DNA of 64,000 bases. Source: Parapristionchus giblindavisi (Eukaryota > Nematoda > Chromadorea > Rhabditida > Diplogasteridae). Positions 45,801-56,811 of this stretch are shown here, piece by piece; position 1 is the stretch's first letter, and every line of letters starts with the position of its first letter. Location: assembly GCA_943737045.1 (NCBI GenBank), contig CALSFV010000007.1, positions 1,752,806-1,816,805 of the forward strand. The letters are read 5' to 3'. The notes under the pieces are model-generated. The model did not search any database. It was not told the DNA's origin and saw only the letters and a program-made list of their open reading frames with translations. A program made the translations under genes and the position numbers.

Positions 45801-48800
45801 CATCGAAAAACCGGCCTTTCCATTTGCATTTCGGATTCCTCCCCTACTTGTCGGCAGAGCCGGCAGCTAATTTGAAAAGGAGTCTAAGCGATGAAAATGA
45901 ACTAGAAATGAACAGTGCTTTTGGTAATTAGTTTGATTTAACAATCCAATCAATATATATGTGTTTCCCATCGAAAAACCGGCCTTTCCATTTGCATTTC
46001 GGATTCCTCCCCTACTTGTCGGCAGAGCCGGCAGCTAATTTGAAAAGGAGTCTAAGCGATGAAAATGAACTAGAAATGAACAGTGCTTTTGGTAATTAGT
46101 TTGATTTAACAATCCAATCAATATATATGTGTTTCCCATCGAAAAACCGGCCTTTCCATTTGCATTTCGGATTCCTCCCCTACTTGTCGGCAGAGCCGGC
46201 AGCTAATTTGAAAAGGAGTCTAAGCGATGAAAATGAACTAGAAATGAACAGTGCTTTTGGTAATTAGTTTGATTTAAGAATCCAATCAATATATATGTGT
46301 TTCCCATCGAAAAACCGGCCTTTCCATTTGCATTTCGGATTCCTCCCCTACTTGTCGGCAGAGCCGGCAGCTAATTTGAAAAGGAGTCTAAGCGATGAAA
46401 ATGAACTAGAAATGAACAGTGCTTTTGGTAATTAGTTTGATTTAAGAATCCAATCAATATATATGTGTTTCCCATCGAAAAACCGGCCTTTCCATTTGCA
46501 TTTCGGATTCCTCCCCTACTTGTCGGCAGAGCCGGCAGCTAATTTGAAAAGGAGTCTAAGCGATGAAAATGAACTAGAAATGAACAGTGCTTTTGGTAAT
46601 TAGTTTGATTTAAGAATCCAATCAATATATATGTGTTTCCCATCGAAAAACCGGCCTTTCCATTTGCATTTCGGATTCCTCCCCTACTTGTCGGCAGAGC
46701 CGGCAGCTAATTTGAAAAGGAGTCTAAGCGATGAAAATGAACTAGAAATGAGCAGTGCTTTTGGTAATTAGTTTGATTTAACAATCCAATCAATATATAT
46801 GTGTTTCCCATCGAAAAACCGGCCTTTCCATTTGCATTTCGGATTCCTCCCCTACTTGTCGGCAGAGCCGGCAGCTAATTTGAAAATGAGTCTAAGCGAT
46901 GAAAATGAACTAGAAATGAGCAGTGCTTTTGGTAATTAGTTTGATTTAACAATCCAATCAATATATATGTGTTTCCCATCGAAAAACCGGCCTTTCCATT
47001 TGCATTTCGGATTCCTCCCCTACTTGTCGGCAGAGCCGGCAGCTAATTTGAAAATGAGTCTAAGCGATGATGAACTAGAAATGAGCAGTGCTTTTGGTAA
47101 TTAGTTTGATTTAACAATCCAATCAATATATATGTGTTTCCCATCGAAAAACCGGCAGTGCTTTTGGTAATTAGTTTGATTTAACAATCCAATCAATATA
47201 TATGTGTTTCCCATCGAAAAACCGGCCTTTCCATTTGCATTTCGGATTCCTCCCCTACTTGTCGGCAGAGCCGGCAGCTAATTTGAAAATGAGTCTAAGC
47301 GATGAAAATGTACTAGAAATGAGCAGTGCTTTTGGTAATTAGTTTGATTTAACAATCCAATCAATATATATGTGTTTCCCATCGAAAAACCGGCCTTTCC
47401 ATTTGCATTTCGGATTCCTCCCCTACTTGTCGGCAGAGCCGGCAGCTAATTTGAAAATGAGTCTAAGCGATGAAAATGTACTAGAAATGAGCAGTGCTTT
47501 TGGTAATTAGTTTGATTTAACAATCCAATCAATATATATGTGTTTCCCATCGAAAAACCGGCCTTTCCATTTGCATTTCGGATTCCTCCCCTACTTGTCG
47601 GCAGAGCCGGCAGCTAATTTGAAAAGGAGTCTAAGCGATGAAAATGAACTAGAAATGAACAGTGCTTTTGGTAATTAGTTTGATTTAACAATCCAATCAA
47701 TATATATGTGTTTCCCATCGAAAAACCGGCCTTTCCATTTGCATTTCGGATTCCTCCCCTACTTGTCGGCAGAGCCGGCAGCTAATTTGAAAAGGAGTCT
47801 AAGCGATGAAAATGAACTAGAAATGAACAGTGCTTTTGGTAATTAGTTTGATTTAAGAATCCAATCAATATATATGTGTTTCCCATCGAAAAACCGGCCT
47901 TTCCATTTGCATTTCGGATTCCTCCCCTACTTGTCGGCAGAGCCGGCAGCTAATTTGAAAAGGAGTCTAAGCGATGAAAATGAACTAGAAATGAACAGTG
48001 CTTTTGGTAATTAGTTTGATTTAAGAATCCAATCAATATATATGTGTTTCCCATCGAAAAACCGGCCTTTCCATTTGCATTTCGGATTCCTCCCCTACTT
48101 GTCGGCAGAGCCGGCAGCTAATTTGAAAAGGAGTCTAAGCGATGAAAATGAACTAGAAATGAACAGTGCTTTTGGTAATTAGTTTGATTTAAGAATCCAA
48201 TCAATATATATGTGTTTCCCATCGAAAAACCGGCCTTTCCATTTGCATTTCGGATTCCTCCCCTACTTGTCGGCAGAGCCGGCAGCTAATTTGAAAAGGA
48301 GTCTAAGCGATGAAAATGAACTAGAAATGAGCAGTGCTTTTGGTAATTAGTTTGATTTAACAATCCAATCAATATATATGTGTTTCCCATCGAAAAACCG
48401 GCCTTTCCATTTGCATTTCGGATTCCTCCCCTACTTGTCGGCAGAGCCGGCAGCTAATTTGAAAATGAGTCTAAGCGATGAAAATGAACTAGAAATGAGC
48501 AGTGCTTTTGGTAATTAGTTTGATTTAACAATCCAATCAATATATATGTGTTTCCCATCGAAAAACCGGCCTTTCCATTTGCATTTCGGATTCCTCCCCT
48601 ACTTGTCGGCAGAGCCGGCAGCTAATTTGAAAATGAGTCTAAGCGATGAAAATGAACTAGAAATGAGCAGTGCTTTTGGTAATTAGTTTGATTTAACAAT
48701 CCAATCAATATATATGTGTTTCCCATCGAAAAACCGGCCTTTCCATTTGCATTTCGGATTCCTCCCCTACTTGTCGGCAGAGCCGGCAGCTAATTTGAAA

Positions 48801-51800
48801 ATGAGTCTAAGCGATGAAAATGTACTAGAAATGAGCAGTGCTTTTGGTAATTAGTTTGATTTAACAATCCAATCAATATATATGTGTTTCCCATCGAAAA
48901 ACCGGCCTTTCCATTTGCATTTCGGATTCCTCCCCTACTTGTCGGCAGAGCCGGCAGCTAATTTGAAAATGAGTCTAAGCGATGAAAATGTACTAGAAAT
49001 GAGCAGTGCTTTTGGTAATTAGTTTGATTTAACAATCCAATCAATATATATGTGTTTCCCATCGAAAAACCGGCCTTTCCATTTGCATTTCGGATTCCTC
49101 CCCTACTTGTCGGCAGAGCCGGCAGCTAATTTGAAAATGAATCTAAGCGATGAAAATGAACTAGAAATGAGCAGTGCTTTTGGTAATTAGTTTGATTTAA
49201 CAATCCAATCAATATATATGTGTTTCCCATCGAAAAACCGGCCTTTCCATTTGCATTTCGGATTCCTCCCCTACTTGTCGGCAGAGCCGGCAGCTAATTT
49301 GAAAATGAGTCTAAGCGATGAAAATGAACTAGAAATGAGCAGTGCTTTTGGTAATTAGTTTGATTTAACAATCCAATCAATATATATGTGTTTCCCATCG
49401 AAAAACCGGCCTTTCCATTTGCATTTCGGATTCCTCCCCTACTTGTCGGCAGAGCCGGCAGCTAATTTGAAAATGAGTCTAAGCGATGAAAATGAACTAG
49501 AAATGAGCAGTGCTTTTGGTAATTAGTTTGATTTAACAATCCAATCAATATATATGTGTTTCCCATCGAAAAACCGGCCTTTCCATTTGCATTTCGGATT
49601 CCTCCCCTACTTGTCGGCAGAGCCGGCAGCTAATTTGAAAATGAGTCTAAGCGATGAAAATGTACTAGAAATGAGCAGTGCTTTTGGTAATTAGTTTGAT
49701 TTAACAATCCAATCAATATATATGTGTTTCCCATCGAAAAACCGGCCTTTCCATTTGCATTTCGGATTCCTCCCCTACTTGTCGGCAGAGCCGGCAGCTA
49801 ATTTGAAAATGAGTCTAAGCGATGAAAATGTACTAGAAATGAGCAGTGCTTTTGGTAATTAGTTTGATTTAACAATCCAATCAATATATATGTGTTTCCC
49901 ATCGAAAAACCGGCCTTTCCATTTGCATTTCGGATTCCTCCCCTACTTGTCGGCAGAGCCGGCAGCTAATTTGAAAATGAATCTAAGCGATGAAAATGAA
50001 CTAGAAATGAGCAGTGCTTTTGGTAATTAGTTTGATTTAACAATCCAATCAATATATATGTGTTTCCCATCGAAAAACCGGCCTTTCCATTTGCATTTCG
50101 GATTCCTCCCCTACTTGTCGGCAGAGCCGGCAGCTAATTTGAAAATGAGTCTAAGCGATGAAAATGAACTAGAAATGAGCAGTGCTTTTGGTAATTAGTT
50201 TGATTTAACAATCCAATCAATATATATGTGTTTCCCATCGAAAAACCGGCCTTTCCATTTGCATTTCGGATTCCTCCCCTACTTGTCGGCAGAGCCGGCA
50301 GCTAATTTGAAAAGGAGTCTAAGCGATGAAAATGAACTAGAAATGAACAGTGCTTTTGGTAATTAGTTTGATTTAACAATCCAATCAATATATATGTGTT
50401 TCCCATCGAAAAACCGGCCTTTCCATTTGCATTTCGGATTCCTCCCCTACTTGTCGGCAGAGCCGGCAGCTAATTTGAAAAGGAGTCTAAGCGATGAAAA
50501 TGAACTAGAAATGAACAGTGCTTTTGGTAATTAGTTTGATTTAACAATCCAATCAATATATATGTGTTTCCCATCGAAAAACCGGCCTTTCCATTCGCAT
50601 TTCGGATTCCTCCCCTACTTGTCGGCAGAGCCGGCAGCTAATTTTAAAATGAGTCTAAGCGATGAAAATGAACTAGAAATGAGCAGTGCTTTTGGTAATT
50701 AGTTTGATTTAACAATCCAATCAATATATATGTGTTTCCCATCGAAAAACCGGCCTTTCCATTTGCATTTCGGATTCCTCCCCTACTTGTCGGCAGAGCC
50801 GGCAGCTAATTTGAAAATGAATCTAAGCGATGAAAATGAACTAGAAATGAGCAGTGCTTTTGGTAATTAGTTTGATTTAACAATCCAATCAATATATATG
50901 TGTTTCCCATCGAAAAACCGGCCTTTCCATTTGCATTTCGGATTCCTCCCCTACTTGTCGGCAGAGCCGGCAGCTAATTTGAAAATGAGTCTAAGCGATG
51001 AAAATGAACTAGAAATGAGCAGTGCTTTTGGTAATTAGTTTGATTTAACAATCCAATCAATATATATGTGTTTCCCATCGAAAAACCGGCCTTTCCATTT
51101 GCATTTCGGATTCCTCCCCTACTTGTCGGCAGAGCCGGCAGCTAATTTGAAAATGAGTCTAAGCGATGAAAATGAACTAGAAATGAGCAGTGCTTTTGGT
51201 AATTAGTTTGATTTAACAATCCAATCAATATATATGTGTTTCCCATCGAAAAACCGGCCTTTCCATTTGCATTTCGGATTCCTCCCCTACTTGTCGGCAG
51301 AGCCGGCAGCTAATTTGAAAATGAGTCTAAGCGATGAAAATGTACTAGAAATGAGCAGTGCTTTTGGTAATTAGTTTGATTTAACAATCCAATCAATATA
51401 TATGTGTTTCCCATCGAAAAACCGGCCTTTCCATTTGCATTTCGGATTCCTCCCCTACTTGTCGGCAGAGCCGGCAGCTAATTTGAAAATGAATCTAAGC
51501 GATGAAAATGAACTAGAAATGAGCAGTGCTTTTGGTAATTAGTTTGATTTAACAATCCAATCAATATATATGTGTTTCCCATCGAAAAACCGGCCTTTCC
51601 ATTTGCATTTCGGATTCCTCCCCTACTTGTCGGCAGAGCCGGCAGCTAATTTGAAAATGAGTCTAAGCGATGAAAATGAACTAGAAATGAGCAGTGCTTT
51701 TGGTAATTAGTTTGATTTAACAATCCAATCAATATATATGTGTTTCCCATCGAAAAACCGGCCTTTCCATTTGCATTTCGGATTCCTCCCCTACTTGTCG

Positions 51801-53640
51801 GCAGAGCCGGCAGCTAATTTGAAAATGAGTCTAAGCGATGAAAATGAACTAGAAATGAGCAGTGCTTTTGGTAATTAGTTTGATTTAACAATCCAATCAA
51901 TATATATGTGTTTCCCATCGAAAAACCGGCCTTTCCATTTGCATTTCGGATTCCTCCCCTACTTGTCGGCAGAGCCGGCAGCTAATTTGAAAAGGAGTCT
52001 AAGCGATGAAAATGAACTAGAAATGAACAGTGCTTTTGGTAATTAGTTTGATTTAACAATCCAATCAATATATATGTGTTTCCCATCGAAAAACCGGCCT
52101 TTCCATTCGCATTTCGGATTCCTCCCCTACTTGTCGGCAGAGCCGGCAGCTAATTTTAAAATGAGTCTAAGCGATGAAAATGAACTAGAAATGAGCAGTG
52201 CTTTTGGTAATTAGTTTGATTTAACAATCCAATCAATATATATGTGTTTCCCATCGAAAAACCGGCCTTTCCATTTGCATTTCGGATTCCTCCCCTACTT
52301 GTCGGCAGAGCCGGCAGCTAATTTGAAAATGAATCTAAGCGATGAAAATGAACTAGAAATGAGCAGTGCTTTTGGTAATTAGTTTGATTTAACAATCCAA
52401 TCAATATATATGTGTTTCCCATCGAAAAACCGGCCTTTCCATTTGCATTTCGGATTCCTCCCCTACTTGTCGGCAGAGCCGGCAGCTAATTTGAAAATGA
52501 GTCTAAGCGATGAAAATGAACTAGAAATGAGCAGTGCTTTTGGTAATTAGTTTGATTTAACAATCCAATCAATATATATGTGTTTCCCATCGAAAAACCG
52601 GCCTTTCCATTTGCATTTCGGATTCCTCCCCTACTTGTCGGCAGAGCCGGCAGCTAATTTGAAAATGAGTCTAAGCGATGAAAATGAACTAGAAATGAGC
52701 AGTGCTTTTGGTAATTAGTTTGATTTAACAATCCAATCAATATATATGTGTTTCCCATCGAAAAACCGGCCTTTCCATTTGCATTTCGGATTCCTCCCCT
52801 ACTTGTCGGCAGAGCCGGCAGCTAATTTGAAAATGAGTCTAAGCGATGAAAATGAACTAGAAATGAGCAGTGCTTTTGGTAATTAGTTTGATTTAACAAT
52901 CCCATCAATATATATGTGTTTCCCATCGAAAAACCGGCCTTTCCATTTGCATTTCGGATTCCTCCCCTACTTGTCGGCAGAGCCGGCAGCTAATTTGAAA
53001 ATGAGTCTAAGCGATGAAAATGTACTAGAAATGAGCAGTGCTTTTGGTAATTAGTTTGATTTAACAATCCAATCAATATATATGTGTTTCCCATCGAAAA
53101 ACCGGCCTTTCCATTTGCATTTCGGATTCCTCCCCTACTTGTCGGCAGAGCCGGCAGCTAATTTGAAAAGGAGTCTAAGCGATGAAAATGAACTAGAAAT
53201 GAACAGTGCTTTTGGTAATTAGTTTGATTTAACAATCCAATCAAAATATATGTGTTTCCCATCGAAAAACCGGCCTTTCCATTTGCATTTCGGATTCCTC
53301 CCCTACTTGTCGGCAGAGCCGGCAGCTAATTTGAAAAGGAGTCTAAGCGATGAAAATGAACTAGAAATGAACAGTGCTTTTGGTAATTAGTTTGATTTAA
53401 CAATCCAATCAATATATATGTGTTTCCCATCGAAAAACCGGCCTTTCCATTCGCATTTCGGATTCCTCCCCTACTTGTCGGCAGAGCCGGCAGCTAATTT
53501 GAAAAGGAGTCTAAGCGATGAAAATGAACTAGAAATGAACAGTGCTTTTGGTAATTAGTTTGATTTAACAATCCAATCAATATATATGTGTTTCCCATCG
53601 AAAAACCGGCCTTTCCATTCGCATTTCGGATTTCCCACAG
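42861..53640. repeat. 168-bp satellite array, about 65 monomers
   Basis: The anchor GTGCTTTTGG recurs every 168 bp from 42891 to 53542. The exceptions are one 3-bp deletion near 47070 and one truncated 70-bp monomer (47088-47157). Each monomer holds CCAATCAATATATATGTG, CCCATCGAAAAACCGGCC, a GGATTCCTCCCCTACTTG block and GTCGGCAGAGCCGGCAG, the last with a GCCGGC core. Variant sites (AAGGAG or AATGAG, GAAC or GAGC, TTAACA or TTAAGA, AATGTACTAG, AATGAATCTAAG) recur in patterns; AATGAATCTAAG appears at 49141, 49981, 50821, 51493 and 52333, mostly 840 bp (5 monomers) apart. No gene. Confidence 0.97.
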
Positions 53641-53689
53641 CATGCCGCCCTTTCTCTCCCTCTCCCTCTCCCTCTCCCTCTCCCTCTCC

Positions 53690-54450
53690 GACTTTATTCC
53701 TAGTTTATTAATATATCCAATGACAGAAGAAAGAGAGGACAAAATTACATTATCATATCACACTAACTCTCCCAAACCTATGAAGAGAAAGCAATATGCT
53801 CATTAACGACCGCTCTTCTAACAAGTTCACTCTCATAATGGATTTCGCATAGTATTGATTAACTAGTTATGTAATAATAATTCATTCTATTTAACATAAA
53901 GATTTTTCATTCCCAGTTCATTCAACTATCCTAGACTGTTTTCAAAAGTGGTAAAATATATTGAGAACGACCGATCTAATGAAAGTAAGCAGCGAACAAA
54001 CTTTTATTCAAATATGCAATTCTTTCTTTTTCTTCCTCTCTCTTCCCCTATTTTATATTTTTTCCTCTGCTCTTCTCTCTGTTTCTCACTTCTTCTCTCC
54101 ATCAGCTATCTCTCTACCTCTCTCTTTCACTCGCGCTTTTTATGTTAAGAAATATTTGAAATATATTTTTTAAAAATATTTCATCTAATAAATATTACGC
54201 ATCAACTAATCTATAATCCCCACTCGAACATTTTTCTTTTGTTAAAAAAAATATATTGGTTCATGAAAATGGCTGCGAAATAATCTAGGGTAGGAGAAAT
54301 GAACTGGGAAATAGTATGCGAAGTCCATTATGAGAGTGAACTTGTTAGAAGAGCGGTCGTTAATGAGCATATTGCTTTCTCTTCATAGGTTTGAGAGAGT
54401 TAGTGTGATATGATAATATAATTGTGTCCTCTCTTTCTTCTGTCATTGGA
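53690..54450. mobile_element. Foldback block, right flank of the satellite
   Basis: Direct copy of 42126-42860 with small indels (for example about 20 bp near 53775 kept here but lost on the left). Arms at 53717-53830 and 54330-54450 are inverted. It carries TATGAGAGTGAACTTG and AGAGCGGTCGTTAATG at its right arm (about 54330-54365). Confidence 0.75.
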
Positions 54451-54865
54451 TAAGCGAATGAGCTAGGAATGAGTGAACCTATTTGATAAGTTGAATTAGT
54501 TGAATATTTAATCAATATTATACGGATTACATACATGCGAGTGATACTGTTGCTGATAGTACTATTGTTTATCGATATCATATATTGATTTACCAATTAT
54601 AGATGATTCTATAGTAGACTATATATCTTTATTACGGGAACACAGTGAAGTTTGGTTGTGTTAGAGATCAGGGCTGTTCGGCAAAAATATTTTCGGATAA
54701 TCGGAAAAATAAATTTCTTGACCGATCTATCAAACTCAAATGTCTCCAAAAATTTTTCTTCTCATATACTAGTATATTTATTACACAAATGATATTCTTT
54801 AACGAGGCAGACATTATCGACCCTAATCTATCCCATGATCCAAGCATGACCCTATCCCTGGGACT

Positions 54866-54870
<5 letters not shown>
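54451..54870. other. Fragment of the 3-kb array unit and unassigned sequence
   Basis: The stretch 54500-54660 is a diverged piece of the array unit (compare 16430-16590: ATCAATATTATACGGA..., ATAGATGATTCTA). The rest is unassigned; no gene. Confidence 0.5.

Positions 54871-54931
<61 letters not shown>
54870..54931. repeat. CT dinucleotide microsatellite
   Basis: About 30 uninterrupted CT units. A frame reading Leu-Ser repeats crosses it and is rejected as a gene. Confidence 0.95.
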
Positions 54932-54934
<3 letters not shown>

Positions 54935-55458
54935 TATCTCTCCCGCTGGCTACCTTCTGGCATAGGTTAACAGAAGGATAACCGTTAGCTTGGGTGAGAA
55001 AATGTCTATCCATCCATGTATCATCCATCCTTCAAATCTGGAAAGAGGGTGGAGTCTAGTTTAGATCTTCATCACCTTCATTATACATAGAGCATATGTT
55101 CCCACTCTGACCATGTCTGCTTACTATTTTGTAATCCTATTTTTTCCTAAGTCTGTTCTCTCCTAAATCATTTCTTCTCATATGCAAATATATTTGTATG
55201 CCACTCTCTCCCAATTATATTAGAAAGAATGACAATCGTACAATTTTGAACTTTTCTTTATATTCCTTATGACATAGATATCTTTTATATTACCTCTTAA
55301 AAAGTAGTGTATGGATAATAATTACTCAAATTACATTCTTTAATGATACAATATCAATCGTACTCTATCCCATGATCCAAGTAAGACTCTATCTCAGGGA
55401 TTTATTGCGCCTGTCCCTTTACTCTCTCTCTCCTTCCCTCTCCCTCCCTCTCTCTCCT

Positions 55459-55500
<42 letters not shown>

Positions 55501-56150
55501 AGACCTTCTGGCATAGGTTAACAGACATGGATTTACCGTATACCGTGGTGAGAAAAAGCCCATCCATCCTTCAAATCTGGAAAGAGGGTGGAGTCTAGTT
55601 TTGATATTCACAATATTCATTATACATGGAGTCTATGTTCCAACTCTGACCACGTTTACTTATTTTCCATTTCTTTATTTTCACTTATTTCCTGTGTCAT
55701 TTAAGAAACCATAACGATGAACTTATTCATTATTAAAAACCAGATCGATATAGGATAATCACCTTTTATTCAAATATGCAATTCCTTCTCTCTTCCCCTA
55801 TTTTCTATTTTACCTCTACTTCTCTATCTCTCTCCTGCATATTCTTTACCTCTGTGCACACCTTTTCTTGCGCTCTCTCTGTCTCTCTCTTTCACAAGCT
55901 CTTTTTGATAATAACAATTAATTGTTCATCTAATAATCGAGAGAGTTATGATATCTTCTAGTGATAAAAAAAATAATCTACAATTCAATCAATATTATGC
56001 AGCATCTAATCGATAATCAATACTCGTTCATTCCGATTTCGGTTTTATGTTCTCTCGTTAACTTTCTCTTTTCTAATCCTTTTATTTTCACATGTTTCCA
56101 TTTCTTGTATCATTTAAAAAAACCATAATGGTTTACTTATTCGTTGTTCA
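54935..56150. repeat. Inverted copy of dispersed repeat R
   Basis: The reverse complement of 55150-56050 matches 39060-39930 closely (GACTCCACCCTCTTTCCAG block at 55579-55600, CGAGAGAGTTATGATATC at 55938). A further partial repeat of the TTCTGGCATAGGTTAACAGA motif begins at 54954. It places similar sequence in opposite orientation on the two sides of the satellite. Confidence 0.8.
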
Positions 56151-56158
56151 AAATCAGG

Positions 56159-56231
56159 CCGACTCGGAATACCACCGCTCGGTAGCGCACATTCCATTGG
56201 AAAGGACCTTCTCCTAGACTCAATAACATCG
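56159..56231 (+). other. Possible 5' non-coding exon of the recombinase-SET gene
   Basis: A unique stretch between repeats: acceptor-like AAAATCAG, then about 73 bp starting GCCGACTCGGAATACCACCG, then donor-like GTAAGT at about 56232. It has no long frame. It could be an upstream non-coding exon, because the coding start at 56812 follows directly on an acceptor. Confidence 0.25.
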
Positions 56232-56435
56232 TAAGTATCTAACAAAATTTTATTTGAATATCCATTTCTTTCTTTCTCTTATTCCGTCTTCTAATATGTA
56301 CTCTCCTACCTTTACTATCCCTCAGCGCCAATCTTTTTTGATCTCTCTCTATCTGCCTCTTTTACTGGCGCTTTTTGATAATAAAAAATTGTCTATACAA
56401 CCAATATTGTGCATCAACTAATAAAATTAAAATGA

Positions 56436-56525
56436 ATTTACAATTCAATCAATATCTATGTGTTTCCCATCGAAAAACCAGCCTTTCCATTCACGTTTGG
56501 GGTTTCCCATTGCATGCCGCCCTTT
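56436..56525. repeat. Isolated partial satellite monomer
   Basis: CAATTCAATCAATATCTATG followed by the CCCATCGAAAAACC block and GCATGCCGCCC, then CT-rich sequence: the same monomer-to-CT junction as at 53580-53690. Confidence 0.75.
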
Positions 56526-56811
56526 CTCTCTTTCATCCTCTCTCCCTCTCTCTATCTCTCTCTAACTCCCTCTCTCCCTCTTGCTGCCTTCTGGCACAGG
56601 TTAGTAGATGAATAAACCGTCAGCGTGGGTGAGAAAATGTCTATCCATCCTTCATATCTGGAAAGAGGGTGGAGTCTAGTTTTGATATTCTCAATATTCA
56701 ATATACATGGAGTCTATGTTCTCTCGTTAACTTTCTCTTTTCTAATCCTTTTATTTTCACATATGAACATTATTTGGACATAAAATATTTATTGATGATA
56801 TCGTTTTGCAG

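Noticed and set aside
42861..53640. Possible CRISPR-like array
   Set aside because: There are no unique spacers: the whole 168-bp unit repeats, and the window is eukaryotic. It is a satellite.
54645..54965. Open frame of 106 residues with Leu-Ser repeats
   Set aside because: More than a quarter of it is the CT microsatellite; no homologous or spliced context.
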